64,000 bases of DNA from Plumapathes pennacea (lineage: Eukaryota > Cnidaria > Anthozoa > Antipatharia > Myriopathidae): NCBI GenBank assembly GCA_964036295.1, contig OZ038465.1:7133167-7197166 (forward strand). The letters run 5' to 3'. The notes under the pieces were generated by a model, which saw only the letters and a list, made by a program, of their open reading frames with translations, did not search any database and was not told the origin of the DNA. The position numbers were made by a program, and so were the translations under genes. Shown one piece after another: positions 25,588 to 39,273 of the stretch. Numbering within the stretch: position 1 is the stretch's first letter; the number at the start of each line of letters is the position of its first letter.

Positions 25588-28500
25588 TTAAAGTCTCCTC
25601 AAAAGGTCCTGTGCTTCACGTTTTGCCTGCAAGGCAATAAAGAGAATGTTAAAAATGACTGACTGCACATCACACTGTACAGCTAACAAGTCGCTTGTTT
25701 GAAGGGCCCGTCCAGCTTCTGTATAGTCACGTCCCAGATGCCCACTTTACTTGAAAGTATTGTGAACAAGTTGCACTGGTGGTATGTAGTCGGTACGTGG
25801 TCGCATGTAGTCGGTACATGGTCGGTATGTGGTCTGTAACGTGGTCGGTACGATACGAGACTTTTATTGTACGTGTATTTCTTTCCAAAATCGAGGGTAA
25901 GAGATCCTCTTTCTGCAACATGACGTTGTTGGTTCATGTGTGCCTGTCCTACCTCTGCACTTACTTGGGAGTTTGTTTGTGTGTCTGATTCTCTTTTTTG
26001 CCTCTGGATCTGTCAGTTTCTGTGTCCGTACATCGGTCAGTGAATCTGTCTGCCTAACTCTTTCTGTTTTCGTAAGTCAATCAATCCATCAGTCATGTCT
26101 TTTCTTTTATGTGTTGCTTCTTGATTTGACTCTGTCTTTCTGTCCTGCTCCACACCTCACCTCTTCATCATCAGCTGACTTGCACGGGTTTTCATTGGCT
26201 GCTTTCTCAAGCCACTTTTTAGCTATCTCTTTGTTCTGCATCCTTAGGTAGGTCTTGCCCAACATGACGTGGTTCTTGCTGTAGAAATTTGGATCCACTA
26301 CAACAACACATCAAACAATGGCAGCTTAGACAAAGAAAGCATCAGTATAAAAGTACTGCACTACCACTACATAACTCATTAATTAACTTTACAAAAACTA
26401 CTATAAAAAGAGATGGTGTAGACCCTAAAATGTGATGACAACAGATTTTTTTTCTCTTCTGGGAATTGAGATGTATTCTTACATGGTAAAACAACAATCT
26501 CCAAAGGAGCTGCATTTTAATTCCCACAACATGGAAGGGGTCTGTGGTGATAGTTAAATTTGCCTAATATCACCTGCTGTCTGAATATTCTCTTTACAAT
26601 GCAATACTTACAAGACTCTGCTTTTTCAAAGTGTCCAAGAGCCTGAAATAAGCCAGGAACAATATTAATCACTAACATTTAACTAATGCTCAAACCAAGA
26701 ATGGCCTGTCATAAAATGAAATCCTCCCCCCTTCCCTTCCCTTACAGTATCATGCAACTGTTTGTATAGGTAATCGCATGATTTCGAGTGCAATTTGGAA
26801 TAAATTAGCACGAGTAAATTTTTCAAAGACCACAAAATTGCACAAGTGCTGCGCGAGTGGTCTTCGAAAAATTTACGAGTGTTTATTTATTCCAAAATTG
26901 CACGAGAAATCATGTGATTACTTGTTAATAACATGCATACAATAATTTATGTTGTGCAAATTTTTTTCAATTTCGTTACAATTCACAAGTGTCTCTCACG
27001 AACTTTGTTTTCTCGCAAACAGAATTAGAATCATCCTGAGGAATAAAAACACGCCCTTTTGTTTTGTTTTGCTTCGCACATACGTGTGCCAGCAGTCGGC
27101 AATTTTAATTTCACATTTCTGCACTGTTAATTTCACATTTTTGCACTGTTTGGGATAAATTGACGTGCGCTCAGCCAATCAGAATGCAGAAATCATTGTA
27201 TGCATGTTATTAATTCAGTTTCAGAAGCCTGGCTTGAAGAGTTTGGTACTTCTGAATAGATATATGCCTGGAGTTAAGGTGCTATAAGCTCGCTGGATGA
27301 CACACACTTCCTTGCATGCATCTTTGATGATTTTTAATAATCTGCTGCAATGCTATGACTAGTTTACCTCTTCATAAGTTGAAGTAGGAGGAGAGGAGAA
27401 TATTGTTGCAGCAATCTTACGTTGATACCATGGCATGTCAGCAAAGGTGAAACACCTGAAAAACATACAAGCAAACAAATAAACAAAAAGTTACTTTTCA
27501 CATATTCCTGGGCCTGTTTTATCTTCAAATAAGAATCAAAAATGCTGTCCAGACTGAAAAGGTAAACACCTACCAAATACCAAGCAAATGGTGAGATGTC
27601 GCATCTGTAGGATTCAACTCTATTGCTTTCTACTGACAGAGAAATAAAATAAATTAACTATAGTAATGGAGTGTCATCACTACATATTTATTTTCAAAGC
27701 TCACAGATTTTAAGCGACAATGGAAATAGACACACTGCACATGTGGGATAGACAACAACAAAAAAAAGTATTTGTACTTCAGATAATTACAGGCACATAC
27801 AGGTAAGTGTACACATTGATGTAACAATGCCTAAAATGTAGCAAATATCAAAATACATGTAACAGAGCTAATTGAAATAATTGACTGTATTTTATCTAGT
27901 ATTTATTTAGAGACTTCCCACAAACTTGGTAAAACTAATAAATGATATATGATTGTCAAACTGTAGGACTAGAAAGAGCTGAGCCTTTTGAAATTCAATA
28001 ACAACAGTTACAAAACACTGCACTTTGTTTAATATTAATCAGTTGTTGATACAATAAATTTGTAGAAAATCATAGTATGATTTTACCTGAAAATGATCTC
28101 TCATAGTGTACGAGTTCTGGATTTTTATGGTGGGCCCTTCAAAGTCTCCAACATTGCTTAGAGCTATAGCATACCACTAAATGCACACAAACAAGAAATT
28201 CAAATGCAAGTCAAGGAACTGTGCCATAACAAAATAATAAAATATTTAATAATTTTTTTGAATCATTCATTCATTCTGTCTGTCTGACTCTCTGTCTGTC
28301 CATCTTTACTCCTTTCACTCCCAAACTAATAATAAAATATGTATTCTCCCAACCAGAAAATAACAAAATGTATGATTGAGTAATGAAAATCTCAGTCAAT
28401 CAGCTTTTACTTGAACAAGGTCTAAAATGCCAAGTTCTCCCTGCTGTATGATACAGTTATCAATTATTATCTTTGCTGAGAGACTGAAAGAGAAAATTGA

Positions 28501-30112
28501 AGTTGATCACTCTTGGAAGTGAAAGGGTTACCTGAACATAATCCATATTTTAGTTACAGATAACTTGATTAAGATTTAATATTCAGGAATTGCTATAAAT
28601 ACTCTACTAACCCCTCTCTAATAACCAGCCCCACCGTAGCTGTGAGTACCAAAATTAGTAGAGAAACAAAACATATGAGACCGCATTAGATGCTTGGTAA
28701 TGTATAGGTATCGTATTTTGAACTTTACATTTTTAAATTGTTGTCATCTCATCTTTTTAAAATAGAATAACCCCCACCCCCCACCCCCTGGCACCCTCTC
28801 TTTTAACCCCCTCTGCCCCCTCATCCCCTCACCTCTCTCTTTTAACCCCCTCTGCCCCCTCATCCCCTCACCTCTCTCTACCACATTTTTAAAATATGGA
28901 GCATTTATGGTTATTGTATAGCTGCAGTAGATGAATGAATTAACTTGTGATAATTACCTTGTGGCAAGCAAAGTTTGTGTCATCCAGCTGCAGAGCCAGC
29001 TTTGCATACTCCAGGGATTCATAGGTGAGTCGCTTCTTTTCCTCTGCTTTGGAACTTTTCTGAGCCATCACTCGAGCGGCCCTTGCTAACCGCCAAAGCA
29101 GCTCAGCATTTTTGCTGTCCTTTTCTTTGAGCAATAGATTGTACAGCTCCTCAGTGGTACCATTGTCATAAAGGCAGTCTGCCTGTTGAATCACAAGGTC
29201 CTCTCTTGACACAGGAGGTGTTTTAATTGTTTCTGGGTTTGCATTTGAACTTGATGAACTACTCCACAAACTCAGAGCCAACAGAGGAGGGACTGTCAAC
29301 CCACCATTCCTTGCTCTTGTCCATAAAGAGTGCCCCTAAGGAAAAGTGATGAGCACAAGGAAAAGAAAAAAAGGCTATGATCTAGCAGAGGGAAAAAAAA
29401 AAAAAACAATAAACAGAGGACAGTATGGTTATTACTCACTATTATACCACAACACAGAATGGGTATGATGCACACATTGAAGTAAACATTATTTTACATG
29501 ACTTTGTATGTTTTTTTTTTTTTTTTTTTTTTCAGATAGACAGACTCTCTCATAACGGATGCTTTTACCATCTCCCCTTGGGCTGACCCCAGAGACTTTT
29601 TAGCATGGCTGCAAATTCCAGGTGTTACAGAGCAAGGAAAAACTGGCAGTATCAACCTCTTACTTTCACTCTTTTCATATTAAATTCATATGGTTTGCCA
29701 TGTAAATACCCCAGCCCCGGACCAATCAAGTCTGACAAATCTCCAGAGTTGCCCAAAGCTGGAATTGATTAATGGTAAAACTGACACCTCTATGTACGAC
29801 AAGGTTTGTGTGAATGGGAAGAAGCCAGTAGGAGGAAATATGATATATTTATTTCTCTGCAATATTTGGTTGCAAACACTGTACAGTATAAACAGGGGAA
29901 TTTTTTTCTCCTTTTTTATAGGATTATAAGCTCAACATTTCCCCTAAAATATTTTTAAGACATTCATTTAAACCCACCTTGGTTCGAGTCCTATTAGGCT
30001 TGACTGGTGCCTTGAAAGCTAGCAGTTCCCTTAGCGAAAATTTCACCGAAATGTCTCTGTAAAGAATTTTTCCAAACGTGCTGAACACACTTCTTGTGAA
30101 AGCCGCCGCCAT
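25588..30112 (-). CDS. RMDN1: Regulator of microtubule dynamics protein 1-like (TPR protein)
   Basis: Eight exons join in phase to 317 aa (human RMDN1 314): 29978-30112, 28958-29335, 28087-28176, 27574-27629, 27368-27455, 26612-26642, 26161-26297, 25588-25626. The conserved body is unmistakable: ADCLYDNGTTEELYNLL, AELLWRLARAARVMAQ, WYAIALSNVGDFEG, AIELNPTDATSHHLLGIWCF, FADMPWYQRKIA, SPPTSTYEEALGHFEKAE, LDPNFYSKNHVMLGKTYL, ending in REAQDLLRRL. These are helical TPR-like repeats. RMDN proteins have been linked to microtubule attachment and spindle function; RMDN1 is also found in mitochondria. The basic, acid-free N-terminus (residues 1-45, many Arg/Lys/Ser) would fit a mitochondrial targeting peptide. 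The start codon lies inside AAAATGGCGGCGG, a YY1-like motif. I prefer RMDN1 over RMDN2/3 by length and by absence of a long N-terminal region, but a pre-duplication family member is possible. Confidence 0.9.
26770..26922. repeat. Large imperfect palindrome in RMDN1 intron
   Basis: Left arm 26770-26833 (GATTTCGAGTGCAATTTGGA, then AAAGACCAC) and right arm 26857-26922 (GTGGTCTTCGAAAAATTTAC, then TGCACGAGAAATCATGTG) are inverted copies around a loop of about 23 bp. A fold-back MITE. Confidence 0.8.
26925..27213. mobile_element. MITE with TTAATAACATGCATACAAT ends, abutting the palindrome
   Basis: TTAATAACATGCATACAAT at the left and ATTGTATGCATGTTATTAA at the right are exact inverted repeats 289 bp apart. 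The inside has AGCCAATCAGAATGC near the right end and a doubled TTTCACATTTTTGCACTG. It touches the preceding palindrome with almost no spacer. Confidence 0.8.
28311..28530. mobile_element. Second complete CACTCCCAAG-family MITE (RMDN1 intron)
   Basis: Left end CCTTTCACTCCCAAA, right end TTGGAAGTGAAAGGGTTA, with the family's TATTCTCCCAACC and TGCTGTATGAT blocks inside. A pyrimidine-rich tract repeating CTCTTTTAACCCCCTCTGCC at about 28796-28870 follows downstream. Confidence 0.75.
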
Positions 30113-30992
30113 TTTCTGTTGACAGCTTTGAAGCCGCGCCAGACAAAGGAGTGCCAGGCTACTAAGCAATATGTTGTTTCCAGTCCCCGGGCTGCTTTTA
30201 ATCGCCAAGTCGTCAAATCGCCTCGAAAGTCATCATAAGCGGCGAGTGTTAAGGACTATTTCTGTTGTCAGATCAATTTTACGAGTAAATTTATTATATT
30301 TACGCGTAAAACGTGATTTGGAAAACTCAAATACAGCTCCCTATTAGCGGGTCAGTCGTGACGTCATCAGCCCGTGTGGGCTGCCTGCGGTCAAAAGAAC
30401 TAAATTCGCTATGCATTCAGTGCCTTGTATTTGAAGCTTCCATTATAGCTTATTGAAAAGCTGGCAAGAAACAAAGCCTGCCACATGCAACTGAACCGGC
30501 TCGGTCTTCGCAATTCAAAACTTATTTATTACTAAGGTCTAAGCGGCATTAACTGAGCGACACAAAGAAGAATTTTGTATTTAGTATTGAGACCGACAAA
30601 TTCTCAGATGAAACTCAGCTTAAATTTTTGAGAGTTCGTTTACAAAACTGGATAAAAATTCGGAACGTGATCAGCCTCAGCTCCTTTTTTTTTTTTTTTT
30701 TTTCGGCCCACGCATCAGTGGACTTCTTGCGTGCGCTATAAACTTAGTAGTTTCGTTGAGCTTCAGAAATGCGGAAATAAAACCGCTAATCACCAAAAAT
30801 ACTGGCACTAATAGTGTACTCTAGTGAGGGTTTAACACGACCACACTCCAGGCTTCTTACTCGTGCATAAATAAAGGTTATTCGTTGATTGATTGAAGCT
30901 TGTTCAGCAGTTCAAGTATTAAGCTTTGAAGAGTTTCTAGATCGAATCGTATCAAATCTAACCGGACTAAGAAAGAGTTATATACATAATAC
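30113..30992. other. Spacer upstream of RMDN1-like gene
   Basis: No gene recognised. The first about 250 bp before the RMDN1-like start hold TGACGTCATC (CRE-like, 30359-30368), probably part of its promoter. A T run lies at 30687-30703. Confidence 0.5.
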
Positions 30993-31163
30993 ATGGCAAC
31001 TAGCTATTTTAGTGAATTGATGGCAGTGTTTGATGAATATTCTTCCCGTAATGAGGTCACGTCTTTGAGCAAGGCCCAGTTCATCGCCATTTTTTCTGCA
31101 TCACGTTCTCGGCTCCGAAAGGACGAGCCGGAAAAACGCATAAGAAACGGCACATCGTTGTAG
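30993..31163 (+). CDS. Small unrecognised ORF (56 aa)
   Basis: An ATG-started frame encodes 56 aa including FSELMAVFDEYSS and LSKAQFIAIFSAS, then a basic end (SRSRLRKDEPEKRIR). The composition looks protein-like (amphipathic, balanced), but I recognise no family, and there is no supporting splice structure. It lies 180 bp upstream of the SET-domain pseudogene, so it may be a remnant of the same or another retrocopied transcript. Confidence 0.25.
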   Translation: MATSYFSELMAVFDEYSSRNEVTSLSKAQFIAIFSASRSRLRKDEPEKRIRNGTSL

Positions 31164-31343
31164 TAGTAGAGTCACGTCCAAACTACGCGTATTAAAAAAT
31201 TAGGGGTTGAGCCTTTGTACAAGACTTGCTAATTTGCTGGGAGCCAGTCAGAAGCAGTTGTCGAAATCTCGTGTTCCACAATTTCTTCGGACATCAAGCA
31301 CGGACGCATATATTCAGGCTCGGTAAAATCAGACCCCGGAAAG

Positions 31344-31836
31344 ATGGAGTCTACATCCGTAAAAGTTACACAAATCAAAGAAAATTTCAAGTCGCTGCGA
31401 GCCGTCGAAGACATCGCTGCTGGCGACTTCGTCTGACTTGTGGGGCCCAATCCTCGAGAAAGCAACGCGTTACACTGTCCAAGTTGAAAAGTCGATCCTT
31501 GGGACGCAGTCCGCTTCACTAACCACTCCTGCGATCCCAGTGCCGAGTTCGTGTTCAAAGTGCGTGACCCCATCAGCGCTGAAGGAAGGTTGTGAGATTG
31601 TTTGGTATATGGTGGCAGCTCGTGACATCAAAAAAGGAGAAGACATCACGTTTGACTATTGCACGACCGAGTTCGTCATGGCCGAAGCCTTCGAGTCTCT
31701 GTGTGGTTCTGCTGATTGCCTGGGAAAAGTGAAAGGTTTTAAATTTCTTACACAAAACGAAATGGAAATCAGGAAAGGAAATGTTTCGCCGACCGTGAAA
31801 GAACAAGCTTACTCAGTTCAATGTTTGAGTGAATAA
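31344..31836 (+). pseudogene. Broken SET-domain methyltransferase-like copy, intronless
   Basis: One frame from ATG 31344 reads MESTSVKVTQIKENF..., AAGDFV, then a TGA at about 31434, a second TGA near 31486, then VDPWDAVRFTNHSCDPSAEFVFKVRDPI. After a one-base shift near 31583 the adjacent frame continues EGCEIVWYMVAARDIKKGED and ITFDYCTTEF to a stop at 31834-31836. NHSCDP and the DITFDYCT block are the SET-domain signatures (cofactor pocket NHSC and the catalytic-side Tyr). A post-SET-like Cys segment (CGSADC) follows. SET proteins methylate lysines on histones or other targets. Two stops plus a frameshift and no introns suggest a processed, non-functional copy of an active gene elsewhere. 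Confidence 0.75.
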
Positions 31837-34097
31837 GATAAAGGACGTTTTTCATAGCAGAAGTATCCGTAATGAGGCTTCAAAACAGAGCACTACAATA
31901 TTAAACGAGGCAGACTATAAGGACTTTTATAAAATAACTATGATACTACGCGCGTTCTGATTGGCTAAATATCCATGTAAAATGAGGGTTTATTACACAC
32001 TGATGTGATACGTGATGTATTTTATTGACTAATTTATTTTATAAAAGAAATGTATAACGCGTTCCCGCAATATAGCCTCATCTAAACACCTGAGAAGTTG
32101 GGAGAACACGAGAGTAGCTAGGGGAACCACGAGGCCGCCGAGAGAGAGGTTGGGAGAATCTGTTTGTGTATTATGAGCTTGGAAGTGAAAGGGTTAGATA
32201 CATTTGTTCTATGGAAAAGCCGGGTATTAAACATTTATAATCATAGACTTTTCGTGACTATTTTTCATTACCAATTTACCGATGCGCCCGTGGAAAGCAG
32301 TTGGAACTCATAAGCATGTATTGCAAATGAAAATAACTCCCAATCTAAAAGTATGTACCCAGCGTGCGATAATGATCGCCTTTTGGGAGGCTTGTCCTGT
32401 TTTCGTCCGGTAAAGACCTCCAGCTTGGCGGTGGGTAGAACAGAACATTCAGTTGGGTTCCTGTGCCTTGTGAAGCTTTAGATCACAAATAGGACAAAAA
32501 AAGAATAGGAAAAAAAAAGAAAGGAAAAACACCGAAAAGCTCAAGAATTCGAAACGAATCATATCGAAATAAAATAGACACCTCGTTCGTTAATTGTTGA
32601 GACACTGCCGTTTGGTGAACCTGCTCACTAGAGTACCATACCCAGTGCTCACGTTTTGCCTGGTGCACGTAAGAAACTTTTAAAAATACTGCCGGTTTTA
32701 CAGATTAAGAAGGCACACTATAGTTTAGCCATGCTGCTACGAAAAACTTCGATTTTGGTGACTAAAAGCAGAAATCTGACTGAGCAACCAACAGTTGTTG
32801 TTCACCTCATTTGCATCAAGAAACAGCTGTTGTATCATCTTGGTTCGTCAAAGTGACAAAGGGTGGGCAGACCAGGACGCGATGCATTGACAAAACAAAG
32901 AAGCAGAAGCAACGCCGCGCGTCGCGGCACACATGGCTAGACGGGAACGGCTCAGACGCGAAAACTCTCTATGGACCACGCGCACAGATCAACAGTACTC
33001 GAGAGAGATTCAATTAAAGAAAGCAATTGCACGTCTATTTGATCAGACCTTTGTCACTTCCAGTCTGCTATTAGCGGCTTCATAAACGATACATTTAAAA
33101 CTACAAACTTTCAAGGCTCGGGCATTTTTTTTTTTTTTTTTTTTTCCCTCAAATTGTGTGTGTGCGTGTCACTCGGCTTGCGAAGGTTATAACTTTGATA
33201 ACAGTTCCCCCACATAAAATGCGAGTTACCGAGGCATAAATTACTCACAACCAATTATTTTATCATTCATCTTGTCCAGCATCAGATAGCATATCTTGAG
33301 ACACGTTTCCTTGCCGCAAGTTTCGCAAAACAATAAAAAAACTGATATTAATCACGTTTCAATTGCATTCAAGCTAACAGAAACGTAAATCCTGATGCAT
33401 GAATTACTCCTCACCGAAGAATGCACAATACATTCTTTAGTCTCCAAGCACTAAAACGGAGTCTGCTCCAGATTTCGTTTGCATGTTTAAAGTCACGTCT
33501 CCGAAGAAAAGCAAATTGCGTAAGACGATCAATTTTATAATAGCCTGTCACAATTCCGGAAGAGGAGAAAAGTGTCTTATCTTTTGTGATATGGATGGCC
33601 GGGCATATAGAAAGACAGTTTCAGAGTGCTCCAGAGCACTGTTCTTTTCCCATGCGGTTTTAATTTCAAGTCGAAGACAACGGTCACGTCGCAAGCCACT
33701 TATGACCTCTCAAAGCAACAAAAGCGAAGGAAACAGAAACTTATCGACCGCAGTAAACGTCACGATGAAATTTCCATCCAATTTTTCCCTTTCACACGCA
33801 TATAAACAGTGACTAACTCAACCTCGGAATTTCACCGGAAGTAAAAAAATCCTGGTTGCTACGTGATTGTTTATCAACCAAGTCTGTAACCATTTCCGAT
33901 TCAAGTCAAGATCCTGCCGATAAACAGCACCGAATCGTCATAGCAACCACTGACAAATCAGGGCCGCGTATTTGGCGTCGCGCTTAATCGAATTCAGAGT
34001 TAGCAACGCTTTGACCAATCAGAAGCGAGAATTTTGTTTATGTGCTCCCGTGGTTACTTGATTTAATCACGGTGAAATGTAAAACAGTCTTCGAAAG
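31837..34097. other. Spacer before FOXJ1; repeats, no gene recognised
   Basis: The stretch includes a terminal fragment of the CACTCCCAAG MITE family (about 32150-32196, ending GGAAGTGAAAGGGTTA), A-rich and T runs (32497-32525, 33126-33145) and the FOXJ1 upstream region. A 109-codon frame at 33483-33812 shows no family resemblance. Confidence 0.5.
33934..33947 (+). promoter_or_regulatory. X-box-like RFX site upstream of FOXJ1
   Basis: ATCGTCATAGCAAC fits 13 of 14 positions of the RFX X-box consensus GTHNYYATRRNAAC (only the first base differs). It lies about 700 bp before the FOXJ1 start. A related half-site (GTTGCTACG, 33854-33862) lies 80 bp away in the other orientation, and a CCAAT box (ACCAATCAG) at about 34013-34021. 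RFX factors and FOXJ1 co-regulate motile-cilia genes in animals. Confidence 0.45.
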
Positions 34098-34433
34098 GTG
34101 CTCATTCATGACAGGTTTTTCGAGCAAGCGGAGCGGTGTATTCACGGTCAAAACGAACAGCAGGACTGTTCCTCATCACCGTATTATCCTATCGAAGAAA
34201 CGGGAGACGCTCCTGCAACTTGTCCTCCAAAGGTGACACCGTCGAGTTACAGCGAAACTGTGTTTCCCAAATCCCTTGTGGATAATTTCTTCGTTTCGCT
34301 TAACCGGCAACCAGAATTCTTTCACAAGAATACTGTGTTCAAGCGCACAGAAGTCTCAGTACAAGTTCAAGAGTCGCTTCGTTGGGAGGAAATCCTGGAA
34401 GCTAAATTGTGTCGCTTCTTGTTCGCCAATTGA
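34098..34433 (+). CDS. Unrecognised 111-aa ORF upstream of FOXJ1
   Basis: The frame has coding-like composition (DRFFEQAERCIHGQNEQQD, FPKSLVDNFFVSLNRQPEFF, then VQVQESLRWEEILE). I do not recognise it with confidence; the ESLRWEEIL stretch weakly recalls the C-terminal block of LIAT1-like proteins. It may be an exon of a small gene, an upstream ORF in the FOXJ1 leader, or a decayed copy. It ends 208 bp before the FOXJ1 start and in a different frame from the long FOXJ1 exon frame. Confidence 0.25.
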   Translation: MLIHDRFFEQAERCIHGQNEQQDCSSSPYYPIEETGDAPATCPPKVTPSSYSETVFPKSLVDNFFVSLNRQPEFFHKNTVFKRTEVSVQVQESLRWEEILEAKLCRFLFAN

Positions 34434-34641
34434 CACCTCCGTGGCCTACTAATCTGTATTTGTTGCAAACAATTCGCTCTGAACAGTTGTGAAACAGAGA
34501 AGATTCGAGTTAGAGAAACTGTGGCAAGATCAAATACTACCGACGGAAGAAGGTTGTTCGTATTTCCAAAACGGAACAAGCAAATTATCGGCAGCTGTCT
34601 GCACTGAACTGGATCGCTCTCACGTTTACATAATACGTACT

Positions 34642-37567
<2,926 letters not shown>

Positions 37568-39273
37568 GAGGACAAGCAAGTATTAACATGAACTTTAACA
37601 AGCACCTTTCAATGGGCTTGTGTTACTACGAATATCAAAAAAAAACCACAAGACTTAATATTAACATTAACTCTGTTGACCCTAAAGTTAAGTACTCGCA
37701 TGTGTAAAAAAAACTAGACCACCAGTTATGGGTAATATTTATTCACCACTGGGAGCCATGTCATCTGCACCACCCAAATCCCTTTTAGCTGAGTTTTAAG
37801 TCTTAAACTTCCCAAGGATTTTAGGGTTTAATTGAGTCACCTAATACTGAAGAATCATTGTGTAAAATTGCAATGAAATTCGGCTGCCTAAAATAATGTT
37901 CTTTTTTAAGAATTTAAACAACATTATTAGAAGGATTTTGTCTTCGGTTTGAGGCAGATCTGATCACCAGCAGGCCGGAATAGTGATTTATGTCCACAAT
38001 CTTGAATACTCTAGGAAGTCCCATTGTATTCAACCATGTGTTATAGGCTTCAAATTTGAGATATTTAAATTTTTTTTGACAGATCTGTATGCCACATTAA
38101 CATTATGTTTATATTAGAGCAAAAAAATATTTTAGAATAGAATATGTTAAGAGTGAAATTTCTAAGTTATCTATTGCATGTTGACAAACATGTGCCTATA
38201 GAGAATGAGTGTAGAAAATTATTGCTTTGAGCAGTAATGGTATTTTTATCTATCAGATGAGAGCATGTACATATTATTATTATTATTAATATTATTATTA
38301 TTGCAATAAGAGTTTGGACAAATAGAGCATAAGCACAAGTTAAGATATTAATATAAACTCATTTTTGGAGTGTATCTTTCAGAAATATAAAAACCTAGAT
38401 GAACAACAATATTAGATTCACATTCCCAGGTACAGGCCAGCGAAAATTATTCAAACTTTATTTGAAAAATCTGTTTTTCATGTTTTAGGCACAAGGGTGT
38501 CTCATCATGAAACATTCAATATTTCAAAAGCTTCAAGAAATGGGCTCTGTAGCCTCCATTCAGGAGTCTCACTCAACAATGTGTCAGCTCCAAGAAAACA
38601 GTTCCAGTTCTGCAAAGAATGCTTTACTCAATGTGTGAAAAAAATGTGTGAAAAAGTCCAATAAAGGCTGAAAGTGTGTAAAGTGTAAGTGTGTTATTCC
38701 ATCAGTTGATAAATGTTCAATTTGACCTGATAAGCACTGCTTCCCTATGTCCTTTCCCTCTTTCTTGTCACAGAAAAACTAATTAATTTTCATACTTTTG
38801 TCTCTTTTATGTATTGGAGGTACATTTGGTAGTGTAGCATTGTACCATGTATACATTTGGTTTTATAGCAAAAAGCCAAGGACACTCAAATTGTACCAGC
38901 CAGGTACGTACATCCCTCAAAAGTATCAGACCTATGCCCACAACCCCCCTCCAAGTCATTCTTGTATCATTCAGTGACAATATTTTTACTTTCTGGTACT
39001 TTCATTAACACTGACTGGTTTAGTGATATGCATTAAAACTCTTTATACATAATCAACCTATTCTATTGTCTTCTTTAAAATGTTCTTCACATTGTCTTTA
39101 TACTTTAATGTTATTAATTTTATAATATTATTAAACAACAAGTCATTTAAGAACCTGCTAAGAGTATACTGTACAAAACCTGTTAGACAGTCTAAAAAAT
39201 ACATTATTATATACCAGGGAAATGTTACATTGTATTCTTTTGCAATGCTTGTGTGTTGTTTATAATTCAAACC
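37568..39273. other. FOXJ1 3' UTR and spacer
   Basis: No second gene seen. AT-rich sequence with a (ATT)n run at about 38275-38302. Ends of FOXJ1 and of the F-box gene converge here. Confidence 0.55.
38660..38665 (+). terminator. Candidate FOXJ1 polyadenylation signal
   Basis: AATAAA about 1.1 kb after the stop, followed by a GT-rich stretch (GTGTGTAAAGTGTAAGTGTG). Chosen on that context; other AT-rich hexamers exist nearby. Confidence 0.45.

Noticed and set aside
31229..31573. 114-aa minus-strand ORF overlapping the SET copy
   Set aside because: Shadow of the plus-strand SET-domain sequence, which carries the recognisable NHSCDP motif.
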